In this document: one piece after another, positions 36,465 to 47,994 of the stretch | How the letters are laid out: the number at the start of each line of letters is the position of its first letter | How positions within the stretch are numbered: the first letter of the stretch is position 1 | NCBI GenBank assembly: GCA_023231475.1 | Contig: JALJEE010002086.1 | Span: forward strand, 51,996-115,995 | From: Seison nebaliae | Taxonomy: Eukaryota; Rotifera; Pararotatoria; Seisonacea; Seisonidae | DNA: 64,000 nucleotides | Direction: 5' to 3' | Program-made: the position numbers and the translations under genes | Notes under the pieces: generated by a model | What the model was told of the DNA's origin: nothing | Databases searched by the model: none | What the model saw: the letters and a program-made list of their open reading frames with translations, nothing else

Positions 36465-38768
36465 ATGATGAATCCGAACATCTCCCTTTACAATAATTCG
36501 GTTTCCATCCAATTCTTCATTTCGCTCTTCACCTTCATGATTAGTGTGTCAATTTGCATAAATTTCCGAAATTGGAAAGATGTGATTTTGTCGAAGCTAC
36601 CGAAACGTGTCATTTCGACGAAGGATTCATTCAATATGTTCAAATAATTTACTGTTCCATACCAACCAGATTATTTGGAGCTGGTCTATTTGCTTCAGTT
36701 TCATTTTACTTTCTTTGAACAAAAAACTCGTTTTCCTTCAAAAGTTCCTCTGGCTACTTGTCCTCTTTCTCACTTTGGGTATTACTGCTGATTCATTGTT
36801 AATCCATTTTGTATTCATCAATATCATCCTAAAACGAAATTTTAGTTTCTGTAAAAGTTTAACAGTCATCTCACAACTGTTGGGAATTAGTGAGAATGTT
36901 GCTGGTGTTACTTTTCTGGCTTTTGGCAATGGAGCAGCCGATGTATTTTCCGCCTCCATCGCCATCGTTAATAGTAAGGATGCTGATCCTAGTTTAGCGA
37001 TTGGTTCACTATTTGGTGCTGGAATATTCGTGACTTCTGTGGTTTGTGGGGCAATAGCTATACCGAAACCGTTCCAATCGATGAAACGACCAATTCTGAG
37101 AGATATCATCTTTTATCTCGTAACCGTTTTTTGGATCTTCAAATGTCTCTACATTCATCGTATTGATGTTATTGACATATCAAGTTTTATTCCAATTTTC
37201 TTTCCTTTCATTTCTTCTTCTTCTTCAAGTTTTCTTAATTCTTTACGTCATTTACATTGCTACCGTTATTACTGGTCATGTTATGTATAATAAAAGTAAA
37301 ATGGGTTAGGAATCAATTTTATTATATCCATTCCGTAACTGACGTTTAGAGGACGCCATGAGAATATTGTCACATTCTCCATCCGAATGCTCATTAGTTT
37401 TGGTGAATAAGATGAAAATAGTACCAGTCAGTTACGATAATCCAGTTCTCCTTCTTTCTATCTTCATTAAATATCATTCCTTTCTCTCATAGACATATGT
37501 GTCGACAGTGGGCGATGAAATGGGACTTGACGAACAGAAAATAATTAAACCACAGGCAAGAGAAGAAGAAGAATTGGATCGATTGAGATCAGATAAGAAG
37601 GAGATTGTTCCGAAATCAATAAAAATTGAAGATCGATTAGAAGCAGAGAAAGTGATAACTCAAATGAATCTATCACAGTTATGGAGCGGTCTCTCCCCAA
37701 TTCACATTCACGAATGGCGAGAAATGAATTTGTTGAATAAAATACTCGCTTGTGTTCAAGCTCCCATTACTTTAATGTTACATTTAACTGTGCCAGTGGT
37801 GGATAAGGGAGTGGAAAATAATAATTGGAATCGTTTAGTGAATGCTTTGCACGTTTTAACTTTTCCACAATTCGCATTATTTGCGACAAAAAGTTTCTTT
37901 TTCTTTCTCAATTTTTGTCGTTTAATTAATTTAAACATTTTAGACGCTTTTATTATGATTACTCCTCATTTGTCACTTTATGCATTCATCTTCATCTTAA
38001 GCACAATTGTTATGTCACTTGTTCTTCTAACATCACAAAACAATTTCCCACCAGTCTATCATAATGTTCATCATTTCTTTTGATTGTTTCCTCCTAATCA
38101 TCCTTTTATCAATCTCTTATGGACGACACATCTTTTTTCTTAGTTTTTCAGTTTTATTGGATTTGCTAGTTCAATTATTTGGATCTATATTGTGGCAAAT
38201 GAAATCGTCAATTGTCTCCAAGTTCCCGTTGAATTCTTTCATTTTTCAATCATATCTCATTCAGATGGTTGGATACGCATTCAATTTAAGTGACACAATT
38301 GTCGGGCTGACATTTTTAGCGTTGGGCAATAGTGTTGGAGGTTTGGTCGAATAGAATGTGAAGATGTAAAATTTGATTTTATTTCAGATTTCGTCGCAAA
38401 TTATTTTAGTGCGAAAGCCGGTTATTCTCGAATGGCGATAAGTGCCGTTTATGGTGGACCATTATTCAGTTTTGTTTTCTAAAAAAGAATATTAATTCCA
38501 ACATTAAAATATAGATATGTTGTTGGGATTGGGAATTCCGTTCGCTTACAAGTTCGCTCAACTAGGTACGAAGTCGATCTACTTTGTACCACATACAATC
38601 GAATATATTTTGGTGGTGGCGCTGGCGCTCAATCTAATTATCGCAATGATTTATTTAACTTTAAACAAATTCTATTTCTCGAAGGCATATGGGTATTTTT
38701 CCATGGCATTCTATCTAGTCTTCCTCATAATTGCCATTTTAGCCGAATCAAATGTAATTAAATTTTAA
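36465..38768 (+). CDS. NCLX: Mitochondrial sodium/calcium exchanger NCLX (SLC8B1 family)
   Basis: NCLX sits in the inner mitochondrial membrane and exports matrix Ca2+ in exchange for Na+ (or Li+). I rebuilt 12 exons: 36465..36500, 36545..36697, 36745..36797, 36846..37183, 37230..37295, 37350..37443+1 (to 37444), 37493..37892, 37944..38065, 38144..38221, 38265..38340, 38388..38468, 38515..38768. All phases agree; the product is 583 residues (human 584). The eleven introns are 43-78 bp, ten starting GTT and one GTA. Conserved parts in order: the Cys-rich N-terminus (RCDFVEATETC, DEGFIQYVQIIYC); alpha-1 repeat ENVAGVTFLAFGNGAADVFS (108-113 is GNGAAD where GNGAPD is usual); DIIFYLV; a charged cytosolic loop; LTVPVVD; alpha-2 repeat NLSDTIVGLTFLALGNSVGD (468-473), whose Asp is created across a splice junction; GYSRMAISAVYGG; and a final helix bundle. 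The start is the first ATG of a tandem pair. Confidence 0.93.
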
Positions 38769-41700
38769 AATAATTCGATTTCTATATAATTTTCGAATCC
38801 AATGAAAACTTTTCGAATTTTCACATTAAGATTGGAGAGCTTTCAACAATTACTTTTGAGAATAAAATGTTGAGGATTGATGATGGTTGAACAAATGATA
38901 TCCGTACATTCACCGTGTGCCTTAGTACGAATCAAATTCGAATTAGGATATTTAGACGAGTAAAATTCAAAGGATGATGCCATCGATTAAAAATTATTCA
39001 TCTACATCCCGATATAACGAGCAGACCAAGGGCATCAGATGAACGCAGAATATCATTCATATTGTTTCATAATGTGAAGCATGAATTTATGGAATGAATG
39101 AATGAAGAAAAAATGATAAGAAGAAGTTGAAGGAAGATTGCGTTCCACTGAACATACGAGATGAGACAGATGATCTGTAAGGGAAATGATCTTTGAGAAA
39201 GAATTAGCACATATGAGAAAGTTTATTACTAAATGGAACGGTGGTAGATGAGGATTATTTTGGTGCATAACGGAGGAGACGAACTAGATAGTTTCCTTAA
39301 CGAATAGGAAAGATTAAGAAGGGAAATTGCATGTTCCATCTCTACTTGTTTATTTCTTCCTTTCTTTTCTGCTTTATTACTTCAATAATAATTGATTGGA
39401 GCATAGACAAGAAGTCGGTGAAGTTGAAGTAAGTGGATGTCAGATATAACGCCAGAATTTAATGTCAATAACTGACATGATACTGATATGACATGACATC
39501 CGTTCATTGAATGAACGAGCTTTATTCACAAGTTCACCGTTGTCAGAGTCGAGTAGAAGGGGAAGTCGTTGATACGTACGAGAGAAATGAGAGAGAATGT
39601 TTCTCTGATATTTGAGCATGAAATGAATGAGCTCGAATTAGGAGACATCCATATTAACTAACATCATGGCTGATTTATTTTAAAATATCTTCTCCTTTGT
39701 TTCTTCCTCTCTATCTACTTACTTATCAATCAATCCTTTCCTTGTTACATATATTTCAATCCATATGTCTCACTCTTTCTCTCTTTCCCATCACCTCCCA
39801 AACAATCTGATGACACTATCATTCTAATAATTATTTTTTCTTTCTTCTCATCCGGTTATATACCATCCGATCTCACCTAATAATATGACATAACTAAATT
39901 TGTAAATAATAACACCAATCTTTAATCGACAAATCTTGGATATATCTTTTTAAATATGTTGTTATGTTTCCCTCCCGAATTACTTTCCCCCTCCAAAAAA
40001 TGAAAACTGAACAGAAAAACGAAGAGTTAAAACGTTTTTACTCATTTAACAATTTCCATCTGAGGCTTATTTGATCGAAGATTTTGCACTTTTTCAAACA
40101 AATATAATTTTATTCGATAAAAGAATATTTTTTTTATTATACATCTAAATCCTTGTAGGGCAATTGATAAAGGAGAAATAAAAAATTACGATGTTGCTCG
40201 TTAAAAAGAAGTTCACGACATTTTGGTATATGATTTTTGATATTGTCTGGAACCAAATAAGCGATGGAGAATTCTATCAATGTTCTTGCGTTATACAATC
40301 CAGTAGGCTTCGGAACAAAATAATTTCGATAAAAGAAGAAAGAACAAAATGGCGCCGTATATGGTAGTAGATCGTTAAAAGATGCAATAGGAAATTCAAA
40401 TGTTAAGTTAAGAATATTCGAAAAAAATCACTTTTTCCCATTTTTTTTTAGAAAATTCCAGAAATTTTGTTTTCGGCTGTCGATTATTTTTATTAATCCA
40501 AATTTAATGAAAATAACTTCATTAGATTTGGAAACTTGAAAATGTTTTTCATAGTGAAAATATCGACAGTCGAAAATAAAGTCTAATTTCTTGAAAAAAA
40601 TGAAAATAAAATGATTTCTTTCCGTATTTTTTGAACTAATTTGAATAAAATAATATTTGTTTGAAAGAACAATATCTAAAATTTTTGAACTAGTAAAAAC
40701 CTCTTAATTCCTCGTTTTTTTCTCCCTAAATCCGTTATACATTCTTTTGCCAATGTTTTAATGTTTGGTCTATTCGTTGTTGGAAGATCGTTTTGGAATT
40801 TTTTTCAAATTCTTCAAGTCAATCACTTCCATCTATTCGAGTATATAATAATAATAACTCATAATTCGTGATCGATTCAACTCTACGATAGGATATGATA
40901 TGGTCGTGTCAAATCGATGGAAGAAAAGAGTATATGTTATGTGGACGATACATGGTATTATACAATTTGATGATTCGTTTATCTATAGTGGGCTAGGAAC
41001 TGACGTAACTACGTATAGAAATCGAATTTTCACATTCTTATCTTCTCTTTGTTGCAGGACTGGAAAGAAGAAAAGATAGAACATAAGAATGTATTAGTTA
41101 TACATACGATTAGGTTTATACGTAGAGAAAGTGGGAAGCAAAAGAAATAAAGAGTTTCTTTGCCCCTCCCTTAATACGGTACGAGTGAGTAACTTTTAAA
41201 TTAATTTTCATTAAAACTATATCATCGAATGGTATCATTATTCCATCTACTACTATCAGAAGAGAATGCGAATACGATTGTCAATTATCCATTATTCCGA
41301 AAGGAAGATAATGGGAAGAGGATAAGGAAAATTCTATTCTTATTTAGAAATAAGAAATTAGAAAACCTTTAAAGCTTTCTTCTCTTACCTGGAAACCATA
41401 TCAAATTCTTTATTAATTCATTTGTTTTATTCCTTCTGTCTCTCTCTCTCTCTGTCTTGTCTCATTCAATATCTACTTCATTGTTGACATTTACGTCATT
41501 TTCAATATTGAATTCGCTGCCTCCTCAAATGGTTTGATCTCATAAAGATATATATCATGACCGACTGCCATTGGATCCGGTACGAATTGGAACAAATTCC
41601 AATAACGTCATTTCTCTCCATTCTCTCTTGGAGGAGATGAACCATTTGCCTTAATGAGAAAGTATTCATTTATAATGTCAACTTATCTCATAATTAGATA

Positions 41701-43227
41701 CGTTCGTTTTCAATCATCTTTCCAATGATTTCTCAAGAAGAATAAGGAAATTCCTGATTAATATTATAATAAAGATAATAAATGAAATGGAAGATTCTTC
41801 CAAAAAAATCTATTTATAAATGTTCTAGAACATCGACTTTCCGTGTTTCGTTTGTCAGTCGACGAATTTGAGTTGGTGGGAAGTAATGGAAATTTTAATG
41901 AAAATGATAATACTGATAATGATAGGTTGAATATGTGAGAGTTTTTCTCTTGTGCCTTGCATGACAGTTGGAAGAATATGCAATTAATGAGGCATGTTAC
42001 GTTCTGATAAATCAGTTATTCAGTTCCATTCGTTTCATTCAGTCTCTAATATTGATTGGAATTAAGAAGAGGGAATGCACAGATTAAATGAAAAGACAAA
42101 AAAGAAAAGAAGAAAAGAATGATAAAGAAAAAGAATATTAGAAGATGAAATGATAAAAAAATTCAACTAACCAATTTGAAGTTTGGTGATCGGTTTCTTT
42201 TCTTTTTTGAGGGGTGGATGGGGAATTTAATTAAATAAATCTTTTCGCAATTGCTGTCGGAGAAATTGAGTAGCAGCAAGTAGAGTCGTTGCATAATAAC
42301 TGCAAATCAAATTATTGATTTACATATTTCATGTAATTCGATCATTCATTCATCCATGTGCACATACGTATGTCGATTATAATATAATAAGATTGGATAA
42401 GATGATGATGATGTTGTTGTTGTTGTATATGAGATTAGATGATGATAGTTATATCAGTGAAATTAAATAAAATAAGAAAGAAAAGAAGAATTGTTAAGTT
42501 GAAAGGAAGTAAGATTAACGAACGAATTTAACGATGAAGAAAAGTTGTCGAATGTCCACAAGTAGAAATGAATGAAATTAGATAATCTAAATGGATTCTC
42601 CTCCTTACATCGCCGATAGAGAACATACGACTTCCAGAAGAAGGATAGATAAATAGATAGATAGATTGATTGAATAATAAGAAAACTGATATTCATGTCG
42701 AGAGAATAGAATCGACTTTTAATGAAATATAATATTATTTAATCGAATGAACAAATCATTTTAGCGCAGTCACATGTCTCTAACAACAATGTCTAATTCG
42801 TCTTCTGGGACAGATATTGTGCGAGCGTAAGAGAAATAATTATATCAATTATCAACATTATCATCTTCAGCAAATTCATTTTCACTCAATACACACATAC
42901 ACACACAAGCACAAGAACACAGATAGCAACGATATGAAGATATCCAAATTTATTATCTCCTTTGTAACATAAAAGCGAAAGTAATTGAGCAAGAGAAGAA
43001 TTCTAAATAAATCTCGAAACTAATATTGATATTGCTTCAGCACTTGTCACCAATTCCGTCGTTGTAACTTTCTCTATATTGCTCATAATTTCCGTCTTTT
43101 CATTTTACCCAAAAATAGATCGACAAGAAAAAAAATCAAATTAAATTATGCTTAGAAAAAATGATCTTCTCAATATTCAGTTTTTTATGCTTGATTCTAT
43201 TACGTCAAACAAACAAAAGAAAATTCC
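38769..43227. other. Gene-poor region of about 4.5 kb
   Basis: AT-rich, with no exon that I can support on either strand. It holds simple repeats, including a (GAT)n-(GTT)n run near 42402-42426 and a TC-rich run near 41438-41452, and an imperfect foldback near 40437-40605. Confidence 0.5.
40437..40605. repeat. Imperfect foldback (inverted repeat) of about 80-bp arms
   Basis: The left arm contains TTTTCGGCTGTCGAT and TCCAAATTTAATGAA; the right arm contains their near reverse complements, TTCATTAGATTTGGA and ATCGACAGTCGAAAA, around a short centre near 40515. Matching is about three quarters. It could be a small foldback element or an old MITE. Confidence 0.5.
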
Positions 43228-44513
43228 TTAAAAAATCCAATTAATCGTTAACAAACCATTGATGGTTTTAACCATAACTGATGAATTCATTCCATTGTAT
43301 AAGTTAATGAATTGAGCAAATTAAATAGTCAATACCTGAAATTAGAAGAAACGTTTTACCAACAATTACAGTCTGCAAATGATCGATGATATGGAAAGGA
43401 GTTCGATACTGTTTAGAATTTATCGGAAATTCTTCCCAGAATTTGAACGACATCAAATATGGAATGAATTGTTCCAGTGTAGTTTCTTTGAAGAAATTAC
43501 GTTCAACATTTTCCTCATTCCAATTCATTGTCAATTGCCGACGTATTTCTTTATAATGTTTCGTGGAAATGATATTGATGGCAGAGTTGACTTTCTCAAA
43601 AATGTTGAACGAATAGAAACTTTTTTTTAGATGAAATTTCAATTAACAAATTAATTTATACGACTAACAAGATAAGAGCAAAGAAGATTTTCTGACGCTT
43701 CTCATCTTGACAACATTCATTCGTTTGCAATTCATATCGTTTGATAAATTTGGAATAGAATCGTTGAGTTGATTGTTTGACATAAGTTGAGGTGGAGTGA
43801 AGTAGATTAAATTGAATATAATAAGAATTATTGAATGAATTAATGTCGTTCTGTAGATCTACAAATAATTCATTATCGATCAAATGAAGAATTCGCGAGT
43901 TTCTGCCGTTTCTAACAAATTAATTGAGAGTCGAAAAGGAAAATTAATGAACATTTCAATATTACGATGGAATTGCTTCAACAGCGGATCCAATTCATTC
44001 AAAGGGAAATATGTCAGAGAGCGGTTGAGTTGTAACAGAGCATTTTCCAGTTCGATAATATAAAATTTCTTCTAAAAGTCAAATGTCAAATGACAACGGA
44101 AGAGGAAGAGAAATAACATTTTCCACTTGAATTGAATGACTTTGTTGAATTTTGTGCTCAATTTCATCATTCTCATCGAATTGTTCCGTTAGTAGTTGTT
44201 TGTCAAGATTCAAATAATAATTCCTGGTAAATGAAATGTTCGAATATCGACTGTTGTCCGATAAGAATCGTCGAATTATTTTTCTTCTCAAATAATAATA
44301 ACTTCAAGTATAAGGGAGATGATCGAAGATAATGATTATCTGAAAACAAATTTGAATTTCCTTCAACAACAAATCTTAATGAATTCTAACAAATGAAGGT
44401 CTTGTCGATAGCTCCACTATTTACATTGTGTGGTAGGCAAAGGACATACGTCGACGTATTCACAGAAGGACAAGGAAGTGGATCCTGTTGTTTTGGTCGA
44501 TCTTGGGAATTTT
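43228..44513 (-). CDS. Unidentified multi-exon gene, 3' part resolved, 5' end open
   Basis: Exons complement(43228..43277, 43360..43619, 43669..43911, 43953..44071, 44118..44286) fit in phase with introns of 82, 49, 41 and 46 bp (three GTT, one GTA). A further exon 44450..44513 with donor GTATGT fits in phase, but it is also open in another frame starting MKFGLIEFFRKF, so the 5' structure is uncertain. The product is hydrophilic and helical, with pieces such as KKFYIIELENALLQLNRS, IDNELFVDLQNDIN and TLEQFIPYLMSFKFWEEF, and it ends NGLLTINWIF. No signal for a known family was recognised. The consistent phases over four introns argue for a real gene; codon composition is like the neighbours. 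Confidence 0.5.
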
Positions 44514-45352
44514 CTAAAAAATTCTATCAATCCAAATTTCATGAACACTGATGATCTTATATCTGGTTAAGCAAACTAGTAACTTTGACTAGCAAAATTA
44601 ATTGCTCAATTGATATATCCATCAGACATATCAATTTCCATTTGAGTCAGATAATATTTTTGGGAGAACAATTCGTTCAATCCAACAGGAAATGGTACAG
44701 AGACGTCGCTAATTAGAAAGATATCAAATCATCGAATTCTTGTGAATTATTTTTATGCAAAATCCAAAGTTCTAAACCATATACATATACCAAAATATAT
44801 ATACATAGAGAATATTCAAATGTCAAATCAATTCACGATCAATTTCCTTTAAATATTTATTGATCAGTAACAGTAGTTCATATGTTATGTTGAACAGAAG
44901 CTTTAATTTAATCGAATTGTTTGAACTTTCTTAATTTGTCTAATTAATTTTCAACATTAAACAACTTATGACAACAAAAAGATATTTTACAATAAAGAAT
45001 TATAGGACACAATAATAATATTGACAAAAGAGTTACTACCTAAAAAAATGATACCTAATTTAGATTTTATTTTGACATCGGTAGGTAATAGAGAAATCCT
45101 GAAATTTTTATTGAAAAATAATTTTTCATATTCAGCAAAGACTTAAAGAACAATATCACCGAAAGCATTTAAGATGGATGACAAAGTGATCACTATTAAA
45201 TAGGTTTACAAACTGTAATAATAACCAGTTTTTAATAAAAAGAATTATGGGTGATGAAATCACTGGCTACCCTATTTTCAATCTTTCGTTAAAAATATTA
45301 TTCATTTACTCTTATACGTTTCTGAGTGGTTAACATATGGTATTCATATAAA

Positions 45353-47359
45353 TGTAACGGTCGTAAGATGAAATGAAAATATAGAATGTTCCCGTAATGT
45401 TACAAGATGTGACTCTCGAACATGATTGCGTCATGGCAATTAAACAAATAGGCGACGAAGCTCAACTGATTAATACTACTCGATCGAACATCAACTCACT
45501 CAAATGTCAATCTTGTAATGTTTTATTTATGTGAGATTAATCAAAAACCGAGGTTGCTGCATTCGAAAAGTTACTATAAAAGCAGTCGTTGGATTGTTGA
45601 TTCTCAGTCAATCGATATAGAGAATATCCTGATTTATATAATTCTTTTCCCTACTCATTTCCCTCGGGTTGCAGAAAGGAGTTAACCTTTACGTTTCAGT
45701 CAACCCTTTAATAAAGAAAAAGAACCATTTAACTTTTTTGCAAGGAACGGAGTAGTAAACCCATTTTGTCGAAAAAGAAATGAAGTTAACCCATTTCGTC
45801 TAAAAAAGAATGAAGTCAACCCATATAAATTTTTTTTTTTTTTTTTTATTATAACAAATCCCCTCGGGGCAAATTAAATAGAAAAAATGATAACTCCATA
45901 AATAAACTATAAATTATAAAAAAAACTTCATTTTAGTTTAATTTATTAACTAATTAATGAAAAAAATTCCCCAAACTGGGATTTAAACTAATAAAAAAAA
46001 TAAGTAGAGAAAATTATTTATTATTGGAAAGGCATAGTTAATAAGAACAACAATTTTATTCAACCATCGATGTTTAAAAATTCATTTGAAATGTACGAAT
46101 CTGGTCCTCCATTTTTCGGAATACAATTTTATATTGCCGGAAAAGATACACATCCAAAGGTTGCAATACAGATGTTGTTCCTGCGGGAATTATTTCAATA
46201 TCGATCAATTGTGTTTGCTTATGACCGGACCAAGAGTCGATTACTAATAATTTTGTGCAATTATTTTTATAGGTCATAATACAATCTTCGACATATTTTT
46301 TAAATAAAAAGGAAGTCGATTTGCCGGATTTTGTGGAGCATAAATAAATATTTGATGGCACTTTCAACGACTTCAATACTCTAGGTCCAAATTTGTCGGA
46401 ACACTCCTGTAAAATGAGAAGCATTTTTGGAAAAACAGTTCCATTCATTGCGATCGTCGGCTGAAATGTGTATGAGTGTGTAGTTTTGTTGGATGATTCG
46501 ATGGGAACAAAGGTTTTTTTTCTCCTTTGTTGCTTAAAGTACGACCACCGTGATTTTCATAATTCAATCCTGATTCGTCGGTGTTAATGATGATGTCATA
46601 TTTTGACATTAATTCGCAGATTTTTCTTCGAAAGTTATGTATTATCGTAGTATTTCGTTATTTTTTGGCTAACAAATCGATGAGTTTTCTTAAATCGATA
46701 GAGCCATGAAGAAGAAGCACTGAAGAAATTAGTAATGTTTAATTTACTTGCTTCTTCTAAAGCAATTCTTCTTATGGTTTCGTCGTGCACCGATTGAAAA
46801 TTTTCCCGCATTTCAACAATTCTACTCTCAACAATTTTGTCCAATTTCGAGAATTCATTTTCGGATTTGATATGGGTTCGACTATTGATAATATTAAAAT
46901 ATACACTGTTATTTTTAAGTTTTTTAAATCGACGTCGAGCATAATATTCGATATTGAAATAATTTCCCCACGAATATTAAACATTAATTCTTCATTAAAA
47001 ATAAATTCGTAATAATTCAACAAACATCGTGGAAAAAATTTAATTCCTAGATAAGCTAAATTTTTAAACCGAAGAAAAAACGAAAAAAGTTTATTTTTGA
47101 AGTACCAACCATTTAGGTATTAGGGACTGAGCTTAAACGGGAGCCGATTTTGATTGTACCAAAAATTTTGTAAATTAATGTTCTATAAGATGGTATAAAA
47201 TTTTTTAATGTTTTCCATCTCTCACAAGTGAATGTTCCCTTGTCAGTTGAGCTTCGTCGCCTATTTGTTTAATTGTCATGACGCAATCTTGTTCGAGAGT
47301 CACATCTTGTAACATTACGAGAACATTCTATATTTTGATTTCTTTTTATGATCGTTACA
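45353..47359 (-). mobile_element. Complete pogo/Tigger-like DNA transposon with 117-bp terminal inverted repeats
   Basis: The two ends, 45353-45469 and 47243-47359, are reverse complements over 117 bp with about ten differences (start TGTAACG.TC, end GCTCAACTGA). The 2.0-kb body carries a transposase on the minus strand. Short AACCCATTTCGTC-type repeats lie near 45757-45822, just inside the left end. The base pairs outside the ends are AA and TA; a TA target duplication is possible but not proven. Confidence 0.85.
46074..46930 (-). pseudogene. Frameshifted transposase of the pogo/Tigger-like element
   Basis: The N-terminal part (about 46930-46635) contains a CENP-B-type DNA-binding helix-turn-helix: RRIALEEASKLNITNFFSAS followed by WLYRFKKTHRFVS. 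The catalytic part has all three acidic motifs: INTDESGLNYE (about 46590-46560), LLVIDSWSGHK and TTSVLQPLDVYLFR (within 46448-46074). These match the DDE_1 endonuclease fold. At least two frameshifts separate the HTH, the first Asp and the rest, so no full protein can be made. Conservation of the catalytic residues and of the ends suggests fairly recent inactivation. Confidence 0.8.
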
Positions 47360-47412
47360 TAGAGGAAGATAAGTTAATGTAATTTTGGTTTAAATGAATT
47401 AAAAGTTTGTTT

Positions 47413-47485
47413 TGGAGATGCCGGGTTTCGATTCCGGTACTTCGTACATGCAAAGCAAGCGATCTACCAATTGAGCTACATCCCC
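47413..47485 (-). tRNA. tRNA-Ala(TGC)-like gene, possibly a pseudogene
   Basis: The 73-base minus-strand sequence folds as a cloverleaf with canonical numbering: acceptor GGGGATG/CATCTCC, D arm GCTC..GATC, anticodon loop TTTGCAT (anticodon TGC) and a T arm closed by CCGGA/CCCGG. The A-box region TAGCTCAATTGG is good. Three stem mismatches (11:24, 28:42, 53:61) and A instead of T at position 54 in the T loop are unusual, so it may be decayed or tRNA-derived repeat DNA. Confidence 0.65.
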
Positions 47486-47751
47486 GACTAATTAAATTGC
47501 GTCATTAATATTTATCGAAATTGTATTTTCCAATATTCCAATTATTAAATGAAATAACAACAAGAAAGTAGTTCCCAATCTTTTGATTCTTCACCAATCT
47601 TTCGATTCTCACCAATTGAAATACTGTCTTCGACAGATCTCAATTTTAAGACGCTATTTCGGAGAGATCTCAACATTAAGAACATTGAATCGGAGAGACC
47701 ATAATCGTTAGTAATTAGCAGGTATTAGCTTTTCGATAAAAATACGAATCA

Positions 47752-47994
47752 CGGTGATTTGGTCACCGTTAAATTTCGTCACTCTTTATTATTAAATTTG
47801 GCCAGTTCGTCTCTTCCAAAAAGGACATTTTGTCCATTCTTTCCTTTCGGTGATCTTGTTCCTTCATAATTATTTCTTTTATTAAATTTTTTATTATTTT
47901 GGCCAATTTGAGAATATGATGATTTGGTCACACCTTTCAACCCATTTTGGTGATTTGGTCACTCATTTCCAACTAGTTTGGGCGATTTGGTCAC
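47752..47994. repeat. Degenerate array of GGTGATTTGGTCACC units
   Basis: The palindrome-like core GGTGATTTGGTCACC occurs complete at 47753-47767, and degenerate copies follow near 47837, 47920, 47948 and 47978. The last units are about 32 bp. A related array with TTCGTCACC lies at 63.5 kb. Confidence 0.75.

Noticed and set aside
36607-37290. A 227-residue single-exon reading with its own ATG
   Set aside because: The frame runs through three introns of NCLX; the spliced model restores conserved motifs that this reading lacks.
44306-44340. In-frame TGA in the 43-44 kb gene that could be read as selenocysteine
   Set aside because: A donor GTATGT and an acceptor after the TGA join in phase and remove it, so no recoding is needed.
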